Assembly (NCBI GenBank): GCA_031286695.1
Contig: JAITTY010000018.1
Coordinates: forward strand, 1 to 64,000
Length of the DNA: 64,000 nt
Source: Sphingobacterium sp.
GTDB lineage: Bacteria > Bacteroidota > Bacteroidia > Sphingobacteriales > Sphingobacteriaceae
Direction: 5' to 3'
Shown: positions 1 through 8,471 of the stretch, in pieces
Layout: the number at the start of each line of letters is the position of its first letter
How positions within the stretch are numbered: position 1 is the first letter of the stretch
Made by a program: the position numbers and the translations under genes
Notes under the pieces: generated by a model
The model's database searches: none
What the model was told of the DNA's origin: nothing
What the model saw: the letters and a program-made list of their open reading frames with translations, nothing else

Positions 1-3000
1 CCCAAAGAAGCAACAATAGTTACCGAATTCGAAAAACAGGTACAACAGACTCCTGAAAACGTAGCTGTTGTCTTTGGAGATACACATTTGACTTATGCTG
101 AACTCAACCGCCAGGCAAATCGATTGGCATATTACTTACTAGACAAATATAAAATCAAAGCTGATACACTGATTGCTTTAAAGCTTGAGCGTAGCGAACG
201 GATGATCATTGCCATATTGGCGGTGTTAAAAAGTGGTGGGGCTTATGTACCTATTGATCCGGAGTATCCTTCAGAAAGGGTAAAGTATATAATTGACGAC
301 AGTGGAAGCCAGGCCCTAATAGATGAAGATGTATTTCAGTCTTATACTAGAGAGTATAATAACTACCCTGAAGTAAATCCGACAGGGATCAGCTTCCCGG
401 AAAATCTTGCATATGTTATTTATACATCAGGATCGACAGGACAGCCAAAAGGAGTCATGGTTACGCAGAGAGCGTTAATTAACTCAATAGTTGGTCAACA
501 GCATTTTTTTAAATTGAACTTGGGAGATAAAAGTTCCCAATTTTTTTCTTATTCTTTTGATGTTTCTATTTTTGAGACCTTTCTAACATTAATTAATGGG
601 GGGGCACTATTCATTATATCTAATGAAATCAGACAAAACCCTTATAAACTAGAATTATTTTTAAAGTCAAATGATATTAATGTCTTAACCTTACCAGCGA
701 GTTATTTGAAATTTGTTGATGTGAAAAATATCAGTTCACTCAAGAAAATTATAACTGGTGGAGAAAAGATTAATAAAAAAGATGTTGAAAGGGTAGTTGA
801 AGAGATAGATTATTATAATGCATATGGTCCAACAGAAGCTACAATTTGTAGTACAATATTCGAAGTTAAAAAGGACAAAAATTTATTTTATAATCAAGTT
901 CCTATTGGAATTCCTATTCCTAATAGCAAAATATACATACTTGACAAAAATAAAAATTTAGTACCCCAAGGCGCTATAGGTGAGATTTTTATTGGTGGGC
1001 ATGGGCTAGCTAAAGGATATATAAACAATAAACGCTTAACATCTAGGCAATTCCTTGAAAATCCATTTTGTCCGGAAGAAAAGATATATAGAACAGGCGA
1101 TCTAGGTCGGTGGTTAGAAGATGGAAATATCGAATTTATAGGGCGAATTGATAATCAGATTAAATATAATGGTTATAGAATAGAATTGGAAGAAATTGAA
1201 AGTGTATTAGGATTACACATCGACATATCAGCTGTTTCGGTTCTATTGTTGGAAAATGAAAACGATAGAAAAGATTTAATTGCAGTATATACCGGCAAAT
1301 ATCTAAATATTTTGGATTTAAAACAACATATAAATGCACACATGCCAGAATATATGTGTCCAAATCATTTTTTGCACTTAAATGAATTTCCACTTACTCA
1401 TAATGGAAAAACCGATAAAAGAAAATTAAAAAGTATTGTTCAATCAAAAATAAGTATTATTGAAGAGTATGTACCACCTACAAATTCAAAAGAATATACT
1501 CTTCAGGCTATTTACAAGGAAATTTTTGACAAAGATAGAATCAGTGTACTTGATAATTTTTTTGAATTAGGAGGAAATTCCCTCAAGGCTATGGCTCTAT
1601 CAAGGAAAATTAGGTTAGAATTTCAAGTAGACATTCCAATAAATGTAATCTTTGAGAAGAAAAATATAAAATCTTTAGCTGATTATATTGATTTTGACAG
1701 TTATTCAAAAGACGAGGGTAATTTTGTGTCAGATTCAAGTATGATTTTTGACTTATCTTATAATCAAAAAATTTATTTTTCTAATTTAAGACCACAACTT
1801 GATATAGTTACGAGCTTTTTTACTGTAGAAATAGTAAATATTTCTGTTCTTAAAACTGTTGTAAAGAAAATATTAAAAAAACACGAGATATTAAGAACAA
1901 ATTTTATTTTATTGGATGATAAAGTTGTTCATAAAATTATTCATGAAGAAAAGTTTAATGTTGAAATCAATACCCCAATTTTAATTGACAATACATTTGA
2001 CGGTATAAGATCTTTTCTTAATGAAATCAAATTTGATCTTTATGGGAAATCATTATTATCGGTGAATGTTTTCCAGATGAATGATGGAAAAAATTTAATA
2101 GCCTTGAGTCTGCACCACATAATCGTGGATGGCCATTCTTTAGGAGTATTGGAGAAAGAGATAAAGGATGGATATAGGAATGAGATGGAGCAAAATAGCG
2201 TAGAATTCCCTGAATCGCTATTGCAATATAAGGATTTTGTAAAGTGGCAGAATAATTATTTAAATTCCGAAGAAGGAATTCGTTGTAAAGAATTTTGGAA
2301 AGGAAAGCTGACCAATTTCAAGCAAATTTTTAAGTCAAATTGTCATTCAATTTCCCAGAGGTCTAGTTTAGGAAATTTGGAACATAGAATTGAATTTGGC
2401 GCCCATATGACTGAACGTCTTAAACGGCAAGTAATGCTCATCGGATCTACCCTTCCAATATATTTTCTATCTATACTTTTTAAAACATTGTATCATATTC
2501 TTAAAGACGATGAAATATCAATTGTTTCGACTGTTTCTGAGCGATATTCTTCATGTTATCAAAGTTTAGATTTCTCTAAATTAATAGGTTTTTTTGCCAA
2601 TCAAATCATAATTAAGCCTCAATTAAAGTACGATGATGATTTTATTAAATTTTTAAATGATGTGCAACGATGTTTTTTAGAAAGTGTGTCTAATGGATCC
2701 TATCCTTTACTTAAATTAATTAAAGATCTAACAAATATTGATGAAGATGACTTTATAGATTCTGGTGTCGTATTCAATTATCATAATTATGATCACCTTC
2801 AGAATAGGAACTATTTTAGTGACAACAATAATACCACAATAGTTAATAATCCAAATATCCGTTCAGCATTGGTACTTACAGTTGAAGAGTTTCAAAATGG
2901 ATTGATAATAAAGCTCATTTTTAATTCTAAAGTTTTTGATGAAGAGACAATATTAAACTTAAAGTCTTATTTACTAAATACTTCACAAAATTGCATAGAT

Positions 3001-3030
3001 GAGTTAGAAGAATTTGAAATGATAAAATAA
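1..3030 (+). CDS. Non-ribosomal peptide synthetase, 3' part (A-PCP-C), 5' partial
   Basis: The frame is open from base 1, so the true start lies upstream; the first visible residues are a typical C-to-A linker. Domain order is adenylation, carrier, condensation. A-domain cores seen: YTSGSTGQPKG (421-453), FDVSIFE (556-576), NAYGPTEAT (817-843), YRTGDLGRW and NGKTDKRKL (from 1402). Mapping on GrsA gives specificity residues D-V-F-T-I-G-A-I-C-K, seven of ten shared with the GrsA Phe code, so an aromatic substrate is a guess. The carrier has LGGNSL, with the phosphopantetheine Ser codon at 1579-1581. The condensation domain has HHIIVDG (2113-2133) and IGFFANQ, and is about 400 residues. The protein stops after it, with no thioesterase or reductase domain. 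GC falls sharply near base 480. The exporter, PPTase and type II thioesterase downstream fit an NRPS locus. Confidence 0.95.
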   Translation, partial: PKEATIVTEFEKQVQQTPENVAVVFGDTHLTYAELNRQANRLAYYLLDKYKIKADTLIALKLERSERMIIAILAVLKSGGAYVPIDPEYPSERVKYIIDDSGSQALIDEDVFQSYTREYNNYPEVNPTGISFPENLAYVIYTSGSTGQPKGVMVTQRALINSIVGQQHFFKLNLGDKSSQFFSYSFDVSIFETFLTLINGGALFIISNEIRQNPYKLELFLKSNDINVLTLPASYLKFVDVKNISSLKKIITGGEKINKKDVERVVEEIDYYNAYGPTEATICSTIFEVKKDKNLFYNQVPIGIPIPNSKIYILDKNKNLVPQGAIGEIFIGGHGLAKGYINNKRLTSRQFLENPFCPEEKIYRTGDLGRWLEDGNIEFIGRIDNQIKYNGYRIELEEIESVLGLHIDISAVSVLLLENENDRKDLIAVYTGKYLNILDLKQHINAHMPEYMCPNHFLHLNEFPLTHNGKTDKRKLKSIVQSKISIIEEYVPPTNSKEYTLQAIYKEIFDKDRISVLDNFFELGGNSLKAMALSRKIRLEFQVDIPINVIFEKKNIKSLADYIDFDSYSKDEGNFVSDSSMIFDLSYNQKIYFSNLRPQLDIVTSFFTVEIVNISVLKTVVKKILKKHEILRTNFILLDDKVVHKIIHEEKFNVEINTPILIDNTFDGIRSFLNEIKFDLYGKSLLSVNVFQMNDGKNLIALSLHHIIVDGHSLGVLEKEIKDGYRNEMEQNSVEFPESLLQYKDFVKWQNNYLNSEEGIRCKEFWKGKLTNFKQIFKSNCHSISQRSSLGNLEHRIEFGAHMTERLKRQVMLIGSTLPIYFLSILFKTLYHILKDDEISIVSTVSERYSSCYQSLDFSKLIGFFANQIIIKPQLKYDDDFIKFLNDVQRCFLESVSNGSYPLLKLIKDLTNIDEDDFIDSGVVFNYHNYDHLQNRNYFSDNNNTTIVNNPNIRSALVLTVEEFQNGLIIKLIFNSKVFDEETILNLKSYLLNTSQNCIDELEEFEMIK

Positions 3031-3081
3031 TATTGACTTATATATTATGATTATAAAATATTCAAAAATAAAAATGTTTGG

Positions 3082-4722
3082 ATGAAAAATTTGACAAACC
3101 TTTTAAAGGCCTATCTAGGCATACGAAAAATTGCTGTAAATGTGATATATGGCATTTGTTCCGGACTGTTTTCTTTTTTATTTATACATATAATAAATAA
3201 ATTAATTGGTACTTACATCGAGGGGAGGCAAAGTAGCATTAATAGTGGTTATTTTATAATTTTAACATTTATAATTATAATGACAGTTTGGCTTAGAAGA
3301 AAACTTTCACTAAGCATTATACATTCTTCGCAGCAACTAATTTGGAATTTGAGAAATCATATTATAAGATTAGTTTTAAGGTCTGAACATCAAACCATTA
3401 GAAAAAAGAAATCTAATTTATATTCTTCAGTAGTTGGGGATGTCAACACAATTAATCAGGCAACATTGGGCATTATAGATTTTTCGACATCTATAGTGCT
3501 CGCTTTTGCTTGTTTATTTTATTTAGCAAATATTTCAATTGTTTTGTTTTTGATATCAACTATCGTGTTATTGATTGGGATCTTTATATATCATATTTCG
3601 TCAACTAGAAATATGCATGACTTTAAAATTGCTCGCAAGTTAGAAAACGACTTTCTAAAGAATTTTTCTCATTTATTAGATGGATTTAAGGAAATATTTC
3701 TAGACAAAAATAAGGGCGATTATATTTATCATGAGCAAATAGATGTTATTTCTAAAAAATCTTTTCAAACGAATATTGTGGCATTTACTGGTTTTTTAAA
3801 CAATCAGATTATAGGACAGATTTTATTTAATCTTCTAATATGCTCAATATTACTCTTTATAGGTCCAAAATTGAACGTTACTTCTAAGGATTTGGTAAGC
3901 TTTATCTTGACCTTACTTTTTTTATTAAATTCGGTAACGACTATTATGGTCATACTCCCAAGTATTATGAGAGCAGAGGTTGCTTCTCAAAATTTAAATA
4001 ATTTACAACATGAACTTGAGGGGCGATTGGGAATTCCAATACTAAAAACAAAAATTGATTCATTTATTTTCGATACTTTAAAAATAGAAAATTTGTGTTA
4101 TAATTCTGTCTCTAAAGAAGGATCATTTTGCTTAGGTCCCATAAATTTCGAAATAAAAAAAGGCGAAATTGTTTTTATTCATGGGGGGAATGGTTCTGGG
4201 AAAACAACTCTGATCCATACAATTTTAGGTTTACAATTTCCGTCTTCAGGTAAAGTCATATTAAACGGACAAGTTGTTATTTTAGAAGATTATAATAATT
4301 ATAGGTCCTATTTCTCAGCAGTCTTTAGTGACTTTTATCTATTTGATCAAATGATAGGATTTACCGAGTATCAAATAAAAGAATGGAATTATTACTGTGA
4401 ATTATTTGAATTAACCAACAAAGTATCATTATCGGGGAATCACTACTCTACTTTGGACTTGTCAACTGGACAAAGGAAGAGGCTAGCCCTTATTTCTGCA
4501 ATACTTGAAAATAAGCCTATTATTGTATTAGATGAATGGGCCGCAGATCAAGATCCATATTTTAGAAAGAAATTCTACATCGAAATTCTTCCACTTTTAA
4601 AAGATAAAGGGTTTACCATAATAGCAATTACTCATGATGATAATTATTTTAACTTCTCTGATAGATTGTTCAAGATGGACTTTGGGAAATTAATCGAAGT
4701 GAAACATAGTGCTTTATGTTAG
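3082..4722 (+). CDS. Cyclic-peptide/siderophore-type ABC exporter (PvdE/SyrD-like), fused TMD-NBD
   Basis: This 546-residue half-transporter has an N-terminal membrane domain of about six hydrophobic segments (residues ~15-310) followed by a nucleotide-binding domain. Visible motifs are Walker A GGNGSGKTT (~residue 372), signature LSTGQRKRL, and Walker B running into LDEWAADQDP. The last motif, followed by FRKKFY and ITHDD, is typical of the PvdE/SyrD family that moves NRPS products from cytoplasm to periplasm; a homodimer is expected. It begins 51 bp after the NRPS stop on the same strand and shares its AT-rich composition. The ATG at 3082 is the first good start. The likely cargo is the peptide made by the upstream NRPS. 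Family assignment is firm; the substrate is inferred. Confidence 0.9.
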   Translation: MKNLTNLLKAYLGIRKIAVNVIYGICSGLFSFLFIHIINKLIGTYIEGRQSSINSGYFIILTFIIIMTVWLRRKLSLSIIHSSQQLIWNLRNHIIRLVLRSEHQTIRKKKSNLYSSVVGDVNTINQATLGIIDFSTSIVLAFACLFYLANISIVLFLISTIVLLIGIFIYHISSTRNMHDFKIARKLENDFLKNFSHLLDGFKEIFLDKNKGDYIYHEQIDVISKKSFQTNIVAFTGFLNNQIIGQILFNLLICSILLFIGPKLNVTSKDLVSFILTLLFLLNSVTTIMVILPSIMRAEVASQNLNNLQHELEGRLGIPILKTKIDSFIFDTLKIENLCYNSVSKEGSFCLGPINFEIKKGEIVFIHGGNGSGKTTLIHTILGLQFPSSGKVILNGQVVILEDYNNYRSYFSAVFSDFYLFDQMIGFTEYQIKEWNYYCELFELTNKVSLSGNHYSTLDLSTGQRKRLALISAILENKPIIVLDEWAADQDPYFRKKFYIEILPLLKDKGFTIIAITHDDNYFNFSDRLFKMDFGKLIEVKHSALC

Positions 4723-4816
4723 AATTTAAAGTTTTACAAAAATACCTGTTATTCCATCGAGATAAATTAATTTATTTTCCGTATCTTACGCTTAGAAACT
4801 AACTATATTCCAAATT

Positions 4817-4862
4817 TATAATTCCAAATAGTTTTTGAATCGGAAGCTATTTGGAATTATAA
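4817..4862. terminator. Inverted repeat in the exporter-PPTase gap
   Basis: The 289-bp gap 4723-5011 holds a near-perfect inverted repeat: TATAATTCCAAATAG (4817-4831) and its complement (4847-4861), separated by 15 bases. It is followed by AT-rich sequence without a clean T run. It could attenuate transcription after the exporter or be a processing signal. No protein-coding frame in the gap is convincing. Confidence 0.5.
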
Positions 4863-5011
4863 TTATTAAAAAACTAATTTTTAATAATTTAATGACAACA
4901 ATTATAAACAAAATGATAAGTAATAAAATATTGAGAGATAGTGTGAGGTCAATTAGTAGCATCTTCAAGAGTGTTATATAAATAATTCCAATTCTTCTTC
5001 TTAATAGAAAA

Positions 5012-5638
5012 ATGACAAAATTGCTGTATTGTAATATTAATGAGGTTTCCGACACTAATTTAAAATTATTGATTGAATCGCTTCCAGAATTTTTTAAATC
5101 GGAGATTAAAAGATATAGGAACTATATTGACGTTAAATCTCGTGTGATAGGAAAGTTGATGCTAATCCATTCTTTAAGGGAAACTAAATCTGAAAATTTA
5201 CTCGATTACTGGTTCAGAGATAAAAATAACAAACCAAGTATAAAAAGCTGGTTTAATTTTAATATTTCTCATTCACATGATTTGGTAACTTTCGCATATT
5301 CAGATGAATTGATAGGAATTGATATTGAAAAAAATATTGATTTTGAATACATACATATTCTTCCATGTTTACATAATGATGAAATTTCATTTATAAAAAG
5401 TGGAAATTCAATTGAGCGGTTTTATGAAATTTGGGTTAAAAAAGAGGCTCTATTGAAAGCTGATGGAGTGGGAATAACCGCTGATTTGAGAAATATAAAC
5501 GTGTCTCTAAATTTTACTAGGTTTAAAGATGAGATGTGGTATTTTCATAATGTATTGGATATTCCTGGGTACAAATTTTCTTTGGCAAGTAAGCAACAAA
5601 TATGTAATATATCCGTTGGGCATTTTCCGATCTATTAA
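5012..5638 (+). CDS. 4'-phosphopantetheinyl transferase, Sfp type
   Basis: The 208-residue protein would move the phosphopantetheine arm of CoA onto the carrier-domain serine of the NRPS. Family motifs are clear: NFNISHS (~residue 90), GIDIEK (Mg/CoA-binding acidic residues, ~residue 109) and WVKKEALLKADG (~residue 148). Length matches compact Sfp-family enzymes. The ATG at 5012 follows an AT-rich gap, and the stop is only five bases before the acylase ATG, so the two are probably cotranscribed. Its place inside the cluster argues that it serves this NRPS rather than acting as the housekeeping AcpS. Confidence 0.93.
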   Translation: MTKLLYCNINEVSDTNLKLLIESLPEFFKSEIKRYRNYIDVKSRVIGKLMLIHSLRETKSENLLDYWFRDKNNKPSIKSWFNFNISHSHDLVTFAYSDELIGIDIEKNIDFEYIHILPCLHNDEISFIKSGNSIERFYEIWVKKEALLKADGVGITADLRNINVSLNFTRFKDEMWYFHNVLDIPGYKFSLASKQQICNISVGHFPIY

Positions 5639-5643
5639 AATAT

Positions 5644-8064
5644 ATGAAAAAATTCAATCCTGATTCGCTATTTGCCAGCTTAGTCCTTTTTACTTTAATT
5701 TATGCAATTTCAAACAGCATATTTGGAATACCGCCTATTGGAAAGGTATTAAACCCATTTATAGGAGTCGTACAAAATAGTTCAAATGATTGCCTAGATA
5801 TGAATTTAGTAGATACTAAGTGCAACACTAGGGATTCTGTTGAAATATTAATTGATAAACGCAAGGTCCCCCATATCTTTGCAAAGAACACACATGATCT
5901 TTATTTTTCTCAGGGATATGTAACTGCAAGGTTGAGATTATGGCAGATGGACTTTTTTAGTTATTTAGCTGCAGGTCGTTTATCTGAAATTATCGATAAT
6001 CCTGTACTCTTAAAACAGGATAGAACTCAAAGAAGGACAGGCATAGTTGACGCTGCTAGAAAAACTCTTGCTTTTATTAAGAAGGATAAGGAAATCTGGG
6101 ACATTTTATCATCATACACTGAGGGGATAAACGCTTATATTGATCAGTTGAATTATAAGAACATGCCGCTTGAATATAAGATTTTAAACTATTCGCCTGA
6201 ACGATGGACGAATTTAAAATCTGTCTTAATTCTTAAATTGTTTAGTAGCACTTTATCAGGATATGAGACTGATGTTTATATGTCAAAACTTATGTTAGCT
6301 TTAGGAGAAAAAGATTTCAATCTATTATTTCCTGAATATATTAATGTGTTTTCTCCTTTAATCCCCAAAAAGGAGGAACAGATCAGGACAAATAAATTTG
6401 TTCATAAACCGGATTATTTAAATTACAATTTCTTAACATCATTTAATAAACCAACATTTAATGATTATAATCCTAAGTTGGGAAGTAATAGTTGGGTAGT
6501 TGCTGCTTCGCTAACAAAATCAGGATACCCCATTCTAGCAAATGATCCGCATCTCGAGTTGTCATTACCATGCTTTTGGCTAGAAATGCAATTAAAAGCA
6601 CCAGATATAAATACATATGGAGTTTCTATACCTGGTGCTCCTAGTATAATTATTGGATATAATGACAAAATTTCCTGGGGAATAACAAATGGAGCTGACG
6701 ACAATAAAGATTGGTATAAATTACAAATAAATGAAAGCAAAAAGGAGTATTTGTTTGATGGAGAATGGAAAAAATTAAAAGTTAGGCTCGATACAATTAA
6801 GCAGCGTAATGGTTTAGTTCTGATAGATACTATTTATGAATCTATTCATGGGCCCATCGTATATGACCGGAATTTTACGGCTGACCATATTGAGTTATCA
6901 GGATATGCTCTTAAATGGGGGCTCCATGAACCTTCAAATGAATTCCGATCATTTGTAATGGTGAATAGGGCTTTAAATTATAATGAGTTTAAATCTGCCA
7001 TTAGCGGCTTTGGAACTCCTATTTTGAATTTCACTTTTGCTAGTGATGATGGTACAATTGGCGCGATTCATCAAGGGAAGATCCCCAAAAAAATGGATGG
7101 TCAAGGACGCTTTTTAATGGATGGAACTATAAGTTCACTTATCCCTAAGCAATTTATTGAACAGGATGATTTGCCAAATATAATTAATCCAAAGAAAGGA
7201 TATATTGTTTCTGCTAATCAGCATCCAACAGATGAAGACTATAAATATTATTATAATGGATATTATTCGGAAGAAAGGGCTAATCGGATTAATGAGATCT
7301 TAAATGGAGCGATTAATTACTCTGTTGAAGATGCAATGAAAATGCAATTAGATAACGTTGTCTTTTCTGCGAAGCATTCAATTTGTGCGCTTATTGGAAT
7401 GGTAGATCTCGAAAAAATTGATGAAAGGCATAGATTTTTATTAAATAAATTGTCAAACTGGGATGGATCTTATTCTTCTGAGGATAAATATGCAAAGCTT
7501 TTCGATCTATGGTTAAGTAAAATTGAATTATCAACTTGGGAAGAATTTAAACAATATCCATTTTTTGCTGGCTATCCTTCGAGGGGTGTATTGCTGAATT
7601 TAATTCAGGAAGATCAAGACAATAAATTTTTCGATAATATTTTCACTAATGAACGTGAGAATGCAAGGGATATTATCACAATTTCTTTTCGAGAAGCTGT
7701 TACAGAATATAAGAGTTTGAACGCTGAGGGGAATATTTCCTGGGGAAATTTAAATAAAGTTGATGTCCTTCATATGACCAAACTTCCCGCTTTTAGTAAA
7801 AAAGGGATAGAACTTTCTGGAAATCCAAATTCTATAAATGCTATGTCAAAGAATTGGGGGCCATCTTGGAGAATGATAGTTGAAATGGGTCCTTCAAAAA
7901 AAGCATATGGTATTTATCCCGGTGGACAATCGGGAAATATTGGAAGTAAATATTACGACAATTTTTTAGATGATTGGCAAACAGGCAAATTTTATGAATT
8001 GTTTTTATTTAAATCAAAAGAAGAAGCAAGGAAAGAAGCTACAAACAATTGGCTATTATTATAA
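5644..8064 (+). CDS. Penicillin acylase family Ntn hydrolase (S45; PvdQ-like context)
   Basis: The 806-residue precursor has an N-terminal hydrophobic segment (residues ~10-35; signal or anchor), an alpha region with VPHIFAKN and QGYVTARLRLWQMD, and a beta region starting at the self-processing junction Gly280-Ser281 in KLGSNSWVV; Ser281 would be the N-terminal nucleophile. Further family features are NDPHL, IPGAPSIIIGYND, and WG motifs near the C-terminus. The family cleaves amide bonds, releasing acyl groups from beta-lactams, homoserine lactones or lipopeptides. Beside an NRPS and a PvdE-like exporter, the closest precedent is PvdQ, which removes the fatty acid from a pyoverdine precursor in the periplasm. 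Family call is strong; that role here is inference. It could also be a resistance or quorum-quenching enzyme. Confidence 0.9.
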   Translation: MKKFNPDSLFASLVLFTLIYAISNSIFGIPPIGKVLNPFIGVVQNSSNDCLDMNLVDTKCNTRDSVEILIDKRKVPHIFAKNTHDLYFSQGYVTARLRLWQMDFFSYLAAGRLSEIIDNPVLLKQDRTQRRTGIVDAARKTLAFIKKDKEIWDILSSYTEGINAYIDQLNYKNMPLEYKILNYSPERWTNLKSVLILKLFSSTLSGYETDVYMSKLMLALGEKDFNLLFPEYINVFSPLIPKKEEQIRTNKFVHKPDYLNYNFLTSFNKPTFNDYNPKLGSNSWVVAASLTKSGYPILANDPHLELSLPCFWLEMQLKAPDINTYGVSIPGAPSIIIGYNDKISWGITNGADDNKDWYKLQINESKKEYLFDGEWKKLKVRLDTIKQRNGLVLIDTIYESIHGPIVYDRNFTADHIELSGYALKWGLHEPSNEFRSFVMVNRALNYNEFKSAISGFGTPILNFTFASDDGTIGAIHQGKIPKKMDGQGRFLMDGTISSLIPKQFIEQDDLPNIINPKKGYIVSANQHPTDEDYKYYYNGYYSEERANRINEILNGAINYSVEDAMKMQLDNVVFSAKHSICALIGMVDLEKIDERHRFLLNKLSNWDGSYSSEDKYAKLFDLWLSKIELSTWEEFKQYPFFAGYPSRGVLLNLIQEDQDNKFFDNIFTNERENARDIITISFREAVTEYKSLNAEGNISWGNLNKVDVLHMTKLPAFSKKGIELSGNPNSINAMSKNWGPSWRMIVEMGPSKKAYGIYPGGQSGNIGSKYYDNFLDDWQTGKFYELFLFKSKEEARKEATNNWLLL

Positions 8065-8073
8065 AAATCGTAT

Positions 8074-8427
8074 ATGAAATCAAAATACACATCAATTAGT
8101 ATAGCAATAACTGTCATGCTTATATTTTCAATGAATTATTTAACTTTTCTACCATGGTGGTCATTCTGTATATTGATCTTTTTCTTTGGTGTATATACTT
8201 CTTATAAAAAGTGGTTTATTCATTGTTTTATAATCGGGTTTTTCGCGGGATTTCTAACGTGGATATGCAGTAATCTATATTATGATTTTTCAAATAATGG
8301 ATTGATTTTGAATAGAATTGGTGGCCTGGTACCCGGAGGTAAATTGATTTTACTGTTCTTATCTGGATTAACGGGGGGGCTACTTAGCGGACTCTCATTT
8401 TATGGAGGAAGTAAAATATTGAAATAA
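8074..8427 (+). CDS. Small four-helix membrane protein, unknown function
   Basis: This 117-residue protein is almost entirely hydrophobic, with about four predicted membrane segments (residues ~8-25, 28-45, 50-70 and 90-112) and a glycine-rich last helix containing GLTGGLLSG. I do not recognise a family. It starts nine bases after the acylase stop and precedes the outer-membrane protein on the same strand, so it is probably cotranscribed. Its position suggests an inner-membrane accessory to export or maturation of the peptide, but nothing in the sequence proves this. Confidence 0.7.
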   Translation: MKSKYTSISIAITVMLIFSMNYLTFLPWWSFCILIFFFGVYTSYKKWFIHCFIIGFFAGFLTWICSNLYYDFSNNGLILNRIGGLVPGGKLILLFLSGLTGGLLSGLSFYGGSKILK

Positions 8428-8471
8428 GAACTTATAATAGTAAACGCAGACTTATATTTATTTATTAACCA

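Noticed and set aside
88..105. TTG at 88 as start of the NRPS gene
   Set aside because: The same frame is open back to base 1 and encodes a conserved C-A linker, so the gene simply enters from outside the window.
4816..5055. 79-residue minus-strand ORF over the exporter-PPTase gap
   Set aside because: It is low-complexity Ile/Leu-rich, reads through an inverted repeat and overlaps the PPTase start; it looks like an artefact of AT-rich DNA.
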